Positions 32,813 to 41,486 of a stretch of 64,000 nt of DNA are shown here, one piece after another. A model generated the notes under the pieces. That model saw only the letters and a program-made list of their open reading frames with translations, was not told where the DNA came from and did no database searches. Position 1 is the stretch's first letter; the number at the start of each line of letters is the position of its first letter. The position numbers and the translations under genes were made by a program. Source of the DNA: Salinirubellus salinus (GTDB taxonomy: Archaea > Halobacteriota > Halobacteria > Halobacteriales > Haloarculaceae); contig NZ_CP104003.1 of NCBI RefSeq assembly GCF_025231485.1, positions 3,673,960 to 3,737,959 on the forward strand, given 5' to 3'.

Positions 32813-33898
32813 ATGTCCACGTCGCTCCCGACGGGGCTGGGGCCGGACGCGCTGGACGAGGCGTTCCACGTCTACGAGGTCGAGGTCGCGGACGGCGACG
32901 TCCGCTACTACGGCGAGCCGCTCGTCGAGCGCGAGAACGTCGTCCAGCGACTCGCCCCACAGTTCCGCGAGCGGGGCTACCGCGTGATGCTCAACTACGA
33001 GACGGGCGAGTACGTCCTCGTCGCCACCGAGCGGTCGGTGGGCGTCGACGGGGTGCCGTGGACGAACGTCGCCCTGTTCCTCGCCACCGTCCTGACGACG
33101 CTGTTCGCCGGGTCGCGCTGGTACGGTGTCGACCCGCTGGCCGACCCGGCCCGGCTCGTCGAGGCGTGGCCGTTCGCGGCAGCCGTCCTCGGCGTGCTGG
33201 CGGTCCACGAGTTCGGCCACTACGCGCTCTCACGGCACCACGACGTGGCCGCGAGTCTGCCGTACTTCATCCCGCTGCCGAACCTGCTCGGGACGCTCGG
33301 GGCCGTCATCTCGATGAACGACCACATCCCGGACCGGGACGCCCTGTTCGACATCGGCGTGGCCGGGCCGCTCGCCGGGCTGGTCGCCACCGTCGTCGTC
33401 ACGGCCATCGGCGTCTCGCTCCCGCCCGTCGAGGTGGCGCAGGTCGCGGGCGGGGTGACGCTCGGCTACCCGCTCCTGATACAGGGCGTGGCCGCGCTCC
33501 TCGGTGAGCCACTCGTCTACGGCGAGGGCCTCTCGGTCAACCCCGTCGTCGTCGGCGGCTGGGTGGGGGCGTTCGTCACGTTCCTGAACCTCCTCCCCGT
33601 GGGCCAGCTCGACGGAGCCCACGTCACGAAGGCGCTCGTCGGCGACTACCTCGGGGCGGTCCAGCGTGCCGTCCCGGTGGCCCTGTTCGGCCTCGCGGGC
33701 TACCTCTACCTGTTCGAGGGCGGCCGCTCGGCCGGCGTCTGGGCGGTCTGGGGGTTCCTCACGCTCCTGCTCGGGCGTGCCGGGAGCGCCGAACCGCTCG
33801 ACGACACGCCGGTCGGCACCGGCCGGAAGCTCGTGGGAGCGCTGACGCTCGTCCTCGGCGTGCTCTGCTTCACGCCGATGCCCGTCGTGCTCGGCTGA
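32813..33898 (+). CDS. Site-2 protease (M50 metallopeptidase)
   Basis: 361 residues. An N-terminal ~80-residue soluble region is followed by a membrane core with LAVHEFGHYALSRHHD (zinc HExxH at residues 132-136) and NLLPVGQLDGAH (third ligand Asp, about 259-270), plus PYFIPLPNLLGTLGAVI. About six to seven hydrophobic segments. This is the classic S2P arrangement, used for intramembrane cleavage of regulators or signal-peptide remnants. The substrate is not apparent from the neighbours. Confidence 0.95.
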   Translation: MSTSLPTGLGPDALDEAFHVYEVEVADGDVRYYGEPLVERENVVQRLAPQFRERGYRVMLNYETGEYVLVATERSVGVDGVPWTNVALFLATVLTTLFAGSRWYGVDPLADPARLVEAWPFAAAVLGVLAVHEFGHYALSRHHDVAASLPYFIPLPNLLGTLGAVISMNDHIPDRDALFDIGVAGPLAGLVATVVVTAIGVSLPPVEVAQVAGGVTLGYPLLIQGVAALLGEPLVYGEGLSVNPVVVGGWVGAFVTFLNLLPVGQLDGAHVTKALVGDYLGAVQRAVPVALFGLAGYLYLFEGGRSAGVWAVWGFLTLLLGRAGSAEPLDDTPVGTGRKLVGALTLVLGVLCFTPMPVVLG

Positions 33899-34044
33899 CG
33901 GCGGGCGAACGGCAGCCGCCTGCCTCGCACACGCCCGCCGCCTCGGCCGCCCGACCCGTCGCCGTTGGGGCGACCCGGACCGCCGGCCGGCGTCCGGGTT
34001 GCCCCCTCCGAAACCTTGTGGTTCGTGCGCCCGCAACGTGCGGT

Positions 34045-34227
34045 ATGGTCTGGCACGTGTACACGGAGGACTGGGAAGAGACGCGCGCGGCATTCCTCGA
34101 GTTCGTCGAGGAGCGTCGGGCGGCCGAGGCCGGTGAGACGACGCCCGGGCACCTCTCCGACGAGCCGACGGACGACGACGACTACGACCTCGTCACCGAC
34201 GGCGGCGAGGCGAGCGGCGCGAGGTGA
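34045..34227 (+). CDS. Acidic microprotein (Trp-rich start, VTDGG tail)
   Basis: 60 residues: MVWHVYTEDWEETRAAFLEF then acidic VEERRAAEAGETTPGHLSDEP and DDYDLVTDGGEASGAR. It has the same plan as the 55-residue protein at 34351: an MxW start, an amphipathic helix, an acidic stretch and a [LV]xTDGG[ED] end. CCGAAACCTTGT (34008-34019) upstream also recurs before the second gene. Family not recognised. Too short for annotation by homology, but the shared features argue it is a real gene. Confidence 0.55.
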   Translation: MVWHVYTEDWEETRAAFLEFVEERRAAEAGETTPGHLSDEPTDDDDYDLVTDGGEASGAR

Positions 34228-34350
34228 GTCTCGCCGGGGCCGTGCCCCGACGGCAGTGAGGGCGCGGCCAGCCCCGGCCGCAGTCCTACTCCGGCCGGCT
34301 CTCTCGGCCGTGTGAGTGTTCCACCGAAACCTTGTCGTCTGTCGAGGCCC

Positions 34351-34518
34351 ATGTCGTGGTGTACCATGTGCCACGGACATCGCGCCGACTGGGAACAGGC
34401 GTACGAGGACCGACTCGCGGAGCACGAGGAGTCGGACGAGGACGAGGCCCCGTCGTTCCTGCGGGAGGAGGACGCCGAGGACGAGGTGGAACTGCTGACC
34501 GACGGCGGGGACGAGTAG
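34351..34518 (+). CDS. Acidic microprotein with single CxxC
   Basis: 55 residues: MSWCTMCHGHRADWEQAYED then acidic RLAEHEESDEDEAPSFLREE and VELLTDGGDE. CTMC followed by His (CxxCxGH) could bind zinc, or could join two chains into one zinc site on dimerisation. Similar in plan to the microprotein at 34045, with the same CCGAAACCTTGT element at 34325-34336 upstream. It probably arose by duplication. No known function. Confidence 0.55.
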   Translation: MSWCTMCHGHRADWEQAYEDRLAEHEESDEDEAPSFLREEDAEDEVELLTDGGDE

Positions 34519-34568
34519 CGACGAGTCATCCCCCGCGCACGATCCTCCGGGACGACTGGCTAGCGCGC

Positions 34569-35120
34569 TCAACCGACCACCGGCACCAGGAAGGTGAACT
34601 CGCGGCGCCCCTCCTCGCTCGTCACGGTCACGTCGTAGGCGACGGTCAGCACCGTCGTCTCGCCGGCGCGCTCCTGGACGACGACGCCGTCCACCGCCCG
34701 ACAGGTCCCGAACGCTCGGCCCGCCCCGCGCGGACACTCGTTCGCCGCCCACTCGGCCGCCACCTCGGGCGCGTACGCCACCCGGAAGACGGTCCCCCAT
34801 TCGACTCGGGAGGTCTCCAGCGTCCGGAGTCGGGGGGCGAGCGACTCGCGCACCTCGGCCACGGCCAGTCGTCGGTCCGACCACGCGTCCCCCGTCACCT
34901 CGCTCCCCGCCTCGTGGGTCGCGCGCTCGAGGAACCGCTCGGCCGACGCGCCCGGCTCCGGTGCCGGCGCCCGCACGTCCGGGTGGGCGCCGAGCTGGAG
35001 GTACGCCAGCACCACCGGCGCGAGCGCGACGGCGACGACCGCGGCGGCGGCCAACACGAGTTGCGCCCGCTCCCGTCGCTCGCCGCCGCCTCCCGTCCGG
35101 TCCGCCCCACCGAGTCGCAT
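34569..35120 (-). CDS. Pilin-like / single-span secreted hypothetical protein
   Basis: 183 residues from ATG 35120. RRERAQLVLAAAAVVAVALA and PVVLAYLQLG form an N-terminal hydrophobic segment after a short basic leader, a layout like haloarchaeal type IV pilin-like or DUF7261-type proteins. A ~150-residue outside domain follows with WGTVFRVAYAPEVAAEWAANECPRG and VLTVAYDVTVTSEEGRREF; two Cys could pair. No prepilin peptidase motif is certain. It diverges from the desaturase gene across a 108-nt gap. Confidence 0.6.
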   Translation of the reverse strand: MRLGGADRTGGGGERRERAQLVLAAAAVVAVALAPVVLAYLQLGAHPDVRAPAPEPGASAERFLERATHEAGSEVTGDAWSDRRLAVAEVRESLAPRLRTLETSRVEWGTVFRVAYAPEVAAEWAANECPRGAGRAFGTCRAVDGVVVQERAGETTVLTVAYDVTVTSEEGRREFTFLVPVVG

Positions 35121-35228
35121 AGTTACGCTGGCCACGCTACCGAATTTAAATCTACCGTCGTCGCCACGCAAGAATGCCCCCACTGTTGCGGGTGGGGGGC
35201 GAGGAGCGTCCCGTCCGTATCGACGAGT

Positions 35229-36755
35229 ATGCAGGACACGACACTCGACTCGGAATCCGTGGTCGTGGTTGGTGCGGGGTTCGGCGGCCTCTCGGCTGCC
35301 TGTCACCTCGCCGACGCCGGCGCCGACGTGACCGTCCTCGAGCGGCGCGAGCAACTCGGTGGTGTCGCCGGCCGCATCGAACGCGACGGGTTCCGGTTCG
35401 ACACCGGCCCCTCGTGGTACCTGATGCCAGATACGTTCGAGCGGTTCTTCGCTCGCTTCGGCCGCCGGCCGGAGACGTACTACTCGCTGGAGCGACTCGA
35501 CCCGAACTACCGCGTGTTCTGGAAGGACGGCGACAGCGCCAGCGTTCCGGCGGACCGACAGGGTCAGCGGGACCTGTTCGAGTCGTACGAGACAGGTGCG
35601 GCCGACGCCCTCGACGAGTATCTCGCGGGTGCCAGCGAGGCATACGAGGTCGGGATGGAGGAGTTCGTCTACGAGGACCGGCCCCGGTGGCGTGACTGGG
35701 TCGACCCGGACCTCCTGCGGGCCGCCCGTGGGCTCACGCTGCTCGGGTCGATGGACGACCACGTCTCGGCGCACGTCGACCACCCGAAACTCCGGCAGCT
35801 GCTGGAGTACACCCTCGTCTTCCTCGGCGGGTCGCCGTACAACACGCCCGCGCTCTACTCGCTGATGAGCCACGTCGACCTGAACCTCGGCGTCTACTAC
35901 CCCGAGGGCGGCGTCCGGGCGGTGGTCGACGGCATCGCCCAGGTGGCGCGCGAACTCGGCGTCACGTTCGAGACGGGGTCCGAGGTGACGGGTCTCGAAC
36001 GCCTGCCCGACGGCCTCCTCGTCTCGACGGCCGACGGCGAACGCGAGGCCGACCGTGTCGTGGCGAACGCCCCGCCGGCCCACGTCGAGCGGGACCTCCT
36101 CCCGCCGTCCCGCCACGACCACGGTACCGACTACTGGAACGACCGGACCTACGCGCCCAGCGCGTTCATGCTCTACCTCGGTGTCGAGGGCGAGCTGCCG
36201 GAGCTCGAGCACCACACGCTCGTCCTGCCGACGGACTGGCGTGGGCACTTCGAGTCCATCTTCGAGACCTCGGCGTGGCCCGAGGACCCGTCCTACTACG
36301 TCAACGTCCCGTCCCGGACCGACGACACCGTCGCGCCCGACGGCCACGAGACGGTGGTCGTCCTCGTGCCCGTCGCCCCCGGCCTCGACGACCCGCCCAC
36401 GGTCCGGGCCCGCTTCCGCGAGCAGGTCCTCGACGACCTCGCCGAACACACCGGCGTGGACCTCCGCGACCGGATCGTCGTCGAGGAGTCGGCCTGCGTC
36501 ACGGAGTTCGCCGAGTTCGGCTACCCGCAGGGGTCGGCACTCGGCCTCGCGCACACCCTCCGACAGACCGGCCCCTTCCGCCCGGACCACCGCTCTGACG
36601 CGATGCCCGGACTCTACTACACCGGGTCGTTCACCGCGCCCGGTATCGGGATGCCGATGACGCTGGTGAGCGGTGAACACGCCGCGCAGGCCGTCGTCGA
36701 GGACGCCGCGAACGAGGGCGGCGCGCTGGCGTCGCTCGGGCTGCGCTCGGACTGA
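35229..36755 (+). CDS. Phytoene desaturase-like FAD oxidoreductase (CrtI family)
   Basis: 508 residues. VVVVGAGFGGLSAACHLADAG is the FAD dinucleotide-binding loop. VLERREQLGGVAGRIERDGFRFDTGPSWYLMP is the CrtI-type signature, and YYTGSFTAPGIGMPMTLVSG is the C-terminal carotenoid desaturase signature. Carotenoid desaturation supplies lycopene and bacterioruberin precursors and, after cyclisation, retinal. In the cell it acts at the membrane. The Brp/Blh-like gene at 37.7 kb and halorhodopsin at 46.6 kb fit a retinal pathway, but no phytoene synthase or lycopene cyclase is in the window. An alternative is a related desaturase or isomerase of bacterioruberin synthesis. Confidence 0.88.
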   Translation: MQDTTLDSESVVVVGAGFGGLSAACHLADAGADVTVLERREQLGGVAGRIERDGFRFDTGPSWYLMPDTFERFFARFGRRPETYYSLERLDPNYRVFWKDGDSASVPADRQGQRDLFESYETGAADALDEYLAGASEAYEVGMEEFVYEDRPRWRDWVDPDLLRAARGLTLLGSMDDHVSAHVDHPKLRQLLEYTLVFLGGSPYNTPALYSLMSHVDLNLGVYYPEGGVRAVVDGIAQVARELGVTFETGSEVTGLERLPDGLLVSTADGEREADRVVANAPPAHVERDLLPPSRHDHGTDYWNDRTYAPSAFMLYLGVEGELPELEHHTLVLPTDWRGHFESIFETSAWPEDPSYYVNVPSRTDDTVAPDGHETVVVLVPVAPGLDDPPTVRARFREQVLDDLAEHTGVDLRDRIVVEESACVTEFAEFGYPQGSALGLAHTLRQTGPFRPDHRSDAMPGLYYTGSFTAPGIGMPMTLVSGEHAAQAVVEDAANEGGALASLGLRSD

Positions 36756-36850
36756 CTCCTCACGGCCTGCACCGTCACGCTCGGCTGACGGTTCTCGGCC
36801 CGCAGGAGTCGGCCCCCGGGGCTTTGTCCTCCCGTCGCGTCCCGGCGGCC

Positions 36851-37666
36851 ATGCTCGACTGGACGACGACCGACGGTGCAGACACGAACCCTGCCGTCGT
36901 GTTCTTCCACCCCGCCGGGTGGACGCGACACGCGTGGACCCCACACGCCGAGCGACTGGCCCACGACTACCGGGTGGTGCGCGTGGACCTGCCGGGCCAC
37001 GGTACCCACCCGGACGCGACGTTCACGATGGAGCGGGCGGTGGCCGACGTCGCCGCCGTCCTCGAAGCGGTGGACGGTGCGGTCCTCGTCGGCCACTCGC
37101 TCGGCGGGTACGTCGCCGGCCGGGTCGCCGCCGAACACGGCGACCGGGTCGAGGGACTGGTGCTCGCCGGATCGGCGTTCAACTGGCGCACGCCGGTCGG
37201 ACTGGTGTTCAGCGCGATCCAGTACGTCGTCAACTACGTCTACGACGCCGCCGCACGGGTGCCTCCGCTCGCCCGCCGCCTCGAGCGCGCGCCGGTCCAC
37301 GAGTCGCAGGTCCCGCCGGCAGAGGAGGCCCCCCACCCCTACCTCCCGGCGTACGCGAGCGCGCTCCGGGCGCTGGTGTTCGCCCAGTCGTGGCCGGACG
37401 TCGAGGCGTACGACGGGCCGACGCTCCTCGTCCAGGGGACCGACGACCCCCTCCCGAGTCACGCCGGGCGACTCGCCGGCCGGGCCAGGGCGGACCTCCG
37501 GTGGCTGCCCGGTGACCACTACGTCCCCGTCGACGACCCCGAGACGTTCACGGCGGTGGTGGCGCGGTTCTGCGCCGACGTGTACGGTGACCCGGCCGTC
37601 CCCGTGGAGGCGCCCGCCGAACGTCGGGAGCGGCGGCTCCGGGCGGCCGTCCAGTCGGTACGGTGA
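36851..37666 (+). CDS. Alpha/beta hydrolase
   Basis: 271 residues from ATG 36851. VVFFHPAGWTRHAWTPHAER gives the oxyanion HxxG-type loop, LVGHSLGGYVAGR the nucleophile Ser83 elbow, LVQGTDDPLPSHAGR the acid, and LPGDHYVPVDDPE the catalytic His. Cytoplasmic esterase or haloperoxidase-type fold; substrate unknown. The gene follows the CrtI-type gene by 95 nt in the same direction and ends 27 nt from the convergent Brp-like gene. This invites a role in carotenoid ester or retinal metabolism, but only the position supports that. Confidence 0.88.
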   Translation: MLDWTTTDGADTNPAVVFFHPAGWTRHAWTPHAERLAHDYRVVRVDLPGHGTHPDATFTMERAVADVAAVLEAVDGAVLVGHSLGGYVAGRVAAEHGDRVEGLVLAGSAFNWRTPVGLVFSAIQYVVNYVYDAAARVPPLARRLERAPVHESQVPPAEEAPHPYLPAYASALRALVFAQSWPDVEAYDGPTLLVQGTDDPLPSHAGRLAGRARADLRWLPGDHYVPVDDPETFTAVVARFCADVYGDPAVPVEAPAERRERRLRAAVQSVR

Positions 37667-37693
37667 CGTGAGGCCCCGGCTCGCCCGGCCCCG

Positions 37694-38746
37694 CTACGGG
37701 ACGTGCCAGATACCCCGTCCCCGGTCCAGCACGCTCCCGACCACGACGTGTGGGAGCGCCACCACGCTGATGAAGACGCTCCAGAACGCCACGAGGCCGA
37801 GGCGGAGGTTCGGGCCGGGAATCGGGGACGGGACGAGGGTCCAGAACGCCACCGCGACGGCGGCCGTCGCCATCGCACCGGCCACCAGCACCCCCCACGC
37901 CCGGAGCGCCACGCCGCCGGCGTCGGCGTCGGGGCCACCGAGTAGATCCGCCCCGCCGAGGTCGGGTTCCTCGACGGCGAGCTCCCGGCTCACCTGCCGG
38001 AGCGAGTACCAGAGCGGGAAGTAGAGGCCGACGGCGACGACGACGGGGACGACCGCGAAGTACGTCACGAGCAGGGTCGTCTCGGCGGCGTCGGCCCCCC
38101 ACGCGCCGTCCCCCGTGCGGTTCCGGAACCCCCAGCCGAGGTGCGCGAGGACGACGGCGGCGTAGCCGACGGCGACCAGCGGCCGCGTGACCGAGAAGTA
38201 CGACGAGACCCCGCCGAGCCCCGCCGGGTCGACCATGCTCACCATCAGCGCGGAGAACGTGTGGAACGTGTTCGGGAACGCGACGATGGGGACGGCCATG
38301 ACGGCGCCGCCGCGGGCCGCCACCGCGAGCAGTCGCTGGGGGCGCGAGCGGAGGTGGCTGGTCCCCGTCGTCGCCCGGAGGACGTGCAGGTCGCCACCGC
38401 CGCCTTTCAGCACCGCCACCCCGATGGCCAGTGCGAGGCCGGCGACGGGTGCGAGGAGGAACAGGCCGACGAACGCGCCCGCGAGCAGGAGGTAGCCGGC
38501 GACGTACGTGCCCCTGAACGTCGTCGCGCGGCGACGGAGGTTGGCGAAGTGCTCGTAGCCGCCGTGCGGGAGGTTCAGCGCGACCATCCCGAGGAGGTAG
38601 ACGGCCGCCTGCGCGGTGAGCGGCACCTCGACGGCGGCGAGGTGGAGCCCGGCGAACAGGACGACCAGCCCCGCCAGCGCCGCCCGCGACGCCGTCAGCA
38701 CCGTCGACTCGACACCGACCGACTCCCTGAGGTGTGTGACGCTCAT
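37694..38746 (-). CDS. Brp/Blh-type beta-carotene 15,15'-dioxygenase-like membrane protein
   Basis: 350 residues with about 8-10 membrane segments. Key motifs are LNLPHGGYEHFANLRRR (about 58-74), GVAVLKGGGGDLHVLRATTG, AFPNTFHTFSALMVSMV and LPHVVVGSVLD at the end, which place the metal-binding His residues of the Brp/Blh family. These enzymes cleave beta-carotene to retinal for rhodopsins. The usual motif is PHGAxDH; here it is PHGGYEH, so this may be a divergent subfamily. ATG 38746 is supported by the loss of similarity upstream. The halorhodopsin gene 8 kb away would be the consumer of retinal. Confidence 0.75.
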   Translation of the reverse strand: MSVTHLRESVGVESTVLTASRAALAGLVVLFAGLHLAAVEVPLTAQAAVYLLGMVALNLPHGGYEHFANLRRRATTFRGTYVAGYLLLAGAFVGLFLLAPVAGLALAIGVAVLKGGGGDLHVLRATTGTSHLRSRPQRLLAVAARGGAVMAVPIVAFPNTFHTFSALMVSMVDPAGLGGVSSYFSVTRPLVAVGYAAVVLAHLGWGFRNRTGDGAWGADAAETTLLVTYFAVVPVVVAVGLYFPLWYSLRQVSRELAVEEPDLGGADLLGGPDADAGGVALRAWGVLVAGAMATAAVAVAFWTLVPSPIPGPNLRLGLVAFWSVFISVVALPHVVVGSVLDRGRGIWHVP

Positions 38747-38882
38747 CGACAGTAGATAGGGCCGGAACCGGGTTCGCACCCGACCCGAAACAGTACGGCC
38801 CTTCTTGAGGGGGGTATCGCTGATTCCCACGCCGTAGTACTGCGGGCAGGTGGTAAGGGGGGTACGGGTGGAACCGCACGGT

Positions 38883-40100
38883 ATGTACACCCACGCGGAC
38901 AGCGAGGTGGCACGGGAACTGGCCGAACGCGCCGAGCGACTGATGGAGGAGGTCGTCCTCCCGAAGGAGCGCGAACTCGCGGCGGGCACCGCCGTCTCTC
39001 GCGGGACCGTCCGGGAACTCCGCGAGGCGGCCCGCGAGTACGAGGTCTACGCGCCACAGGTGAGCGAGGAGTGGGGTGGGATGGGCTACTCGTTCCGCGA
39101 CGTGCTGCCCACGTTCGAGGAGGCGGGCCGCTCGCCGCTCGGTGCCACCGCGATGCACGTCGCGGCGCCCGACGAGGGGAACATGCACCTGCTGGAACTC
39201 GTGGGGACCGAGCTCCAGAAGGAGCAGTACCTCGCGCCGCTCGTCGAGGACAAGCTCCGCTCGGGCTTCTCGATGACCGAGCCGACGCCCGGTGCCGGGT
39301 CGGACCCGAAGATGGTCCGGACCACCGCCGAGAAGGACGGCGACGAGTGGGTCATCGACGGCCACAAGTGGTGGACCACGCAGGGCGTCGAGGCGGACGT
39401 GCTGGTCGTCCTCGCGCGCACGGACCCGGACGTCCACCCCTACGAGGGGTGTTCGCTGTTCCTCGTCCCCGCCGAGGCACCGGGTGTCGACGTGGAGCGG
39501 AACATCCCGCACATCGGCGGGACCACGCGCGGCGTGAGTCACGCCGAGATCGTCTACGACGGGGTGCGGGTGCCCGAGGAGCACCTGCTCGGCGAGGAGG
39601 GAGAGGGGTTCAGCCACGTCCAGCAGCGACTCGGCCCGGCCCGCCTGACGCACTGCATGCGCTACACGGGGATGGCCCAGCGCGCGCTCGACATCGCCAC
39701 CGCGTACACCAGCGAGCGCGAGGCGTTCGACTCCACCATCGCGGAGAAGCAGGGGCCGCGCTTCGCCATCGCGGAGGCTGCGACGGACCTCCGGGCGGCC
39801 CGCGCGATGGTCCGGCAGACGGCCGACCGCATCGCCGCCGGCGAGGAGGCCCGTGTCGACGTCTCGAAGTCGAAGGTGTTCACCGCGCGGGCCGTGAACG
39901 AGGCCGTCGACGCGGCGATGCAACTGGTCGGGGGTAACGGCATCGCCCACGACCTGCCGCTGGCGGAGTTCTACACCAGCGCCCGGCAGTTCCGCTACGT
40001 CGACGGGGCCGACGAGGTGCACAAGCGGGTCATCGCCCGCGACGAGTTCGCCGACCCGGCGACCGAGGAGTTGTCGCCCATCACGCGCTACCGGGGCTGA
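38883..40100 (+). CDS. Acyl-CoA dehydrogenase
   Basis: 405 residues from ATG 38883. FAD and substrate motifs: RSGFSMTEPTPGAGSDPKMV (the signature with the FAD-contacting SMTEP), WVIDGHKWWTTQG, GIAHDLPLAEFYTSARQFRYVDGADEVHKRVIAR, the last containing the flavin-binding QFRYVDGADE-type segment that ends in E-V-H. It oxidises acyl-CoA thioesters in the cytoplasm, usually with electron-transfer flavoprotein. The nearest relatives in function in this window are the thiolase at 12.4 kb and the esterases; it is not obviously in an operon. Confidence 0.93.
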   Translation: MYTHADSEVARELAERAERLMEEVVLPKERELAAGTAVSRGTVRELREAAREYEVYAPQVSEEWGGMGYSFRDVLPTFEEAGRSPLGATAMHVAAPDEGNMHLLELVGTELQKEQYLAPLVEDKLRSGFSMTEPTPGAGSDPKMVRTTAEKDGDEWVIDGHKWWTTQGVEADVLVVLARTDPDVHPYEGCSLFLVPAEAPGVDVERNIPHIGGTTRGVSHAEIVYDGVRVPEEHLLGEEGEGFSHVQQRLGPARLTHCMRYTGMAQRALDIATAYTSEREAFDSTIAEKQGPRFAIAEAATDLRAARAMVRQTADRIAAGEEARVDVSKSKVFTARAVNEAVDAAMQLVGGNGIAHDLPLAEFYTSARQFRYVDGADEVHKRVIARDEFADPATEELSPITRYRG

Positions 40101-40192
40101 ATCCGGGCCGGCCGGGGCCGTGGGTGACCGGACGACGGTCCCCGCAGTAGTGGGGGCCGGTCGGTACGGGCGTCGGCCCCCGAGTGTCTGGC

Positions 40193-40357
40193 ATGACCGA
40201 CTGGTACGAGTTCGACTGTCCGGCCTGCGAGGCCGCGTTCGAGGTGGACGCGCCGGCCCGCACGGAACTCTGTGCGGTCGGGTGTCCGGAGTGTGGGGCG
40301 GCGGTGACGGACGGGGCGTTCGACGCGCTCGGTGACCCCCCGGACCTCCTCGTCTGA
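40193..40357 (+). CDS. Small double-zinc-finger protein (CPxC...CPECG)
   Basis: 54 residues with CPACEAAF near the start and CAVGCPECGAAV in the middle: two C-x2-C knuckles separated by an acidic loop (about residues 9-12 and 30-33, plus Cys27), ending GDPPDLLV. Such CPxCG microproteins are numerous in Halobacteria, bind one zinc and affect diverse processes. It lies 92 nt after the acyl-CoA dehydrogenase and before the Bat-family regulator. No longer ORF overlaps it in the same frame. Confidence 0.7.
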   Translation: MTDWYEFDCPACEAAFEVDAPARTELCAVGCPECGAAVTDGAFDALGDPPDLLV

Positions 40358-40422
40358 GCCGGGTTCCGGAAGCATCCCCCGCCGAGCGTGGTTTTTCGGG
40401 TCGGAGAGCCGTAGGTGCGTGT

Positions 40423-41076
40423 ATGTCGGGTGTGCGTGCCGAAATCGCCGTGAGCGGGCCGTCGAACTGTCCAGTCGCCGCGCTCTCCGCCGAGACGGCG
40501 ACCCCCGTCACCGACGTGACGTGGTCCCGGGCGGACGAGACGTTCACCGAGGAGTTCCGCGTCGACAGCGACGTCGCCGCCGAGAACACGACCGCGCTGG
40601 CCGACGCCGACCCGGTGCTCGAGGTGGGCGACGAGCGCGTCTACCAGTTCAGTCGCGAGGCCGGCCCGGACGCCACCTGCGCTTGCGAGGTGGTGGAGTC
40701 ACTGGGCCACCCACTGGCCGACGTCCGCGTCGAGGGGGGTGACCTCGTGTTGACGCTCCACCTGCCGGGTGTCGAGCGACTGCAGGAGGTGGTCTCGGAC
40801 CTCGAGGCCGTCGCCGACGACGTCGAGATGCGCTACCTCGTCCACGCCGCCGCCGACGGCGAGGGGCGAGGCGACCGTACCGTCGTCGACCGGGGGCGGC
40901 TCACTGAACGTCAGCGTGAGGTGCTCGCGACGGCCTACGAGCTGGGGTACTTCGAGTACCCGCGTGAGGCCAACGCCACCGAGGTGGCCGAGGCGCTCGA
41001 CGTGGGGCTCTCGACGTTCGCCGAACACCTCGCGGCCGCCCAGGGGAAGCTCCTGTCCGAGACGCTGGCGGTCTGA
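40423..41076 (+). CDS. Bat-family HTH_10 transcriptional regulator
   Basis: 217 residues. The C-terminal HTH_10 domain is LTERQREVLATAYELGYFEYPREANATEVAEALDVGLSTFAEHLAAAQGKLL, the hallmark of Bat-type haloarchaeal activators. The N-terminal ~150 residues (CPVAALSAETATPVTDVTW) are a divergent sensor-like domain with two Cys (TCACEVVESLGH) that might respond to redox or metal. Bat controls bacterioopsin, carotenoid and Brp genes in Halobacterium; whether this paralogue governs the local brp-like and hop genes is unknown, but it lies midway between them. Confidence 0.9.
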   Translation: MSGVRAEIAVSGPSNCPVAALSAETATPVTDVTWSRADETFTEEFRVDSDVAAENTTALADADPVLEVGDERVYQFSREAGPDATCACEVVESLGHPLADVRVEGGDLVLTLHLPGVERLQEVVSDLEAVADDVEMRYLVHAAADGEGRGDRTVVDRGRLTERQREVLATAYELGYFEYPREANATEVAEALDVGLSTFAEHLAAAQGKLLSETLAV

Positions 41077-41082
41077 CCGCCC

Positions 41083-41102
41083 GACCCCTACTGTTGGGGG
41101 TC
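41083..41102 (+). repeat. Perfect 6-bp hairpin after the Bat-type gene
   Basis: GACCCC (41083-41088) and GGGGTC (41097-41102) pair across an 8-base loop 6 nt after the stop codon. It may end transcription or stabilise the message. No T-run follows, so it is not a strong intrinsic terminator. Confidence 0.35.
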
Positions 41103-41135
41103 GAGACGGACGGGACTCCGGTCCTTCTGTCCGGT

Positions 41136-41486
41136 ATGGCGACTGGCCAGCACGCAGACCGAACCGGCACGGAGACACTCCCAGACGTGGTCGGCGTCCG
41201 CACGCGCGTCGTCGACCGTGGTCGCGAGACGGTGGTCGTCGAGTTCGAGAACGGCGCGGAACTCCGCTACCGCGCGCCCGCCGAGGACGGAGCGCCCGTC
41301 GAGGAGGCGTGGGTCGCCCCCGGTGCCGACCCGGCGGACCCGACGGTGGTGAACGAGCGCGGGGCCGACGCTGGCGAGGAGGCGCTGGCGCTCCGCGCCG
41401 TCGGCGAGTACCTCTCGTTCGACGACCGTCGGCGCGCCGCGTTCGTCTGGGGCGAGCGGAACCTGAGCGCACTCCTCGGGGAGTGA
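41136..41486 (+). CDS. Hypothetical acidic protein
   Basis: 116 residues from ATG 41136. A first half of beta strands (VVGVRTRVVDRGRETVVVEFENGAELRYRAPAED) and a second half with VVNERGADAGEEALALRAVGEYLSFDDRRRAAFVWGERNL. No signal or membrane segment. Family not recognised, though it looks like a small beta-barrel domain plus helical tail. It is 59 nt after the Bat-type gene, so may be co-transcribed with it. Confidence 0.6.
   Translation: MATGQHADRTGTETLPDVVGVRTRVVDRGRETVVVEFENGAELRYRAPAEDGAPVEEAWVAPGADPADPTVVNERGADAGEEALALRAVGEYLSFDDRRRAAFVWGERNLSALLGE

Noticed and set aside
35121-36944. Extension of the pilin-like frame through the CrtI-type gene (791 codons, minus strand)
   Set aside because: It is the shadow of a GC-rich gene; only the last 183 residues (from ATG 35120) have a sensible hydrophobic start and composition.
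37548-40589. A 1013-codon open frame on the minus strand across the Brp-like and acyl-CoA dehydrogenase genes
   Set aside because: It is antisense to the acyl-CoA dehydrogenase, has Arg/Pro-rich low-complexity content and no domain signatures; the recognised genes occupy the DNA.
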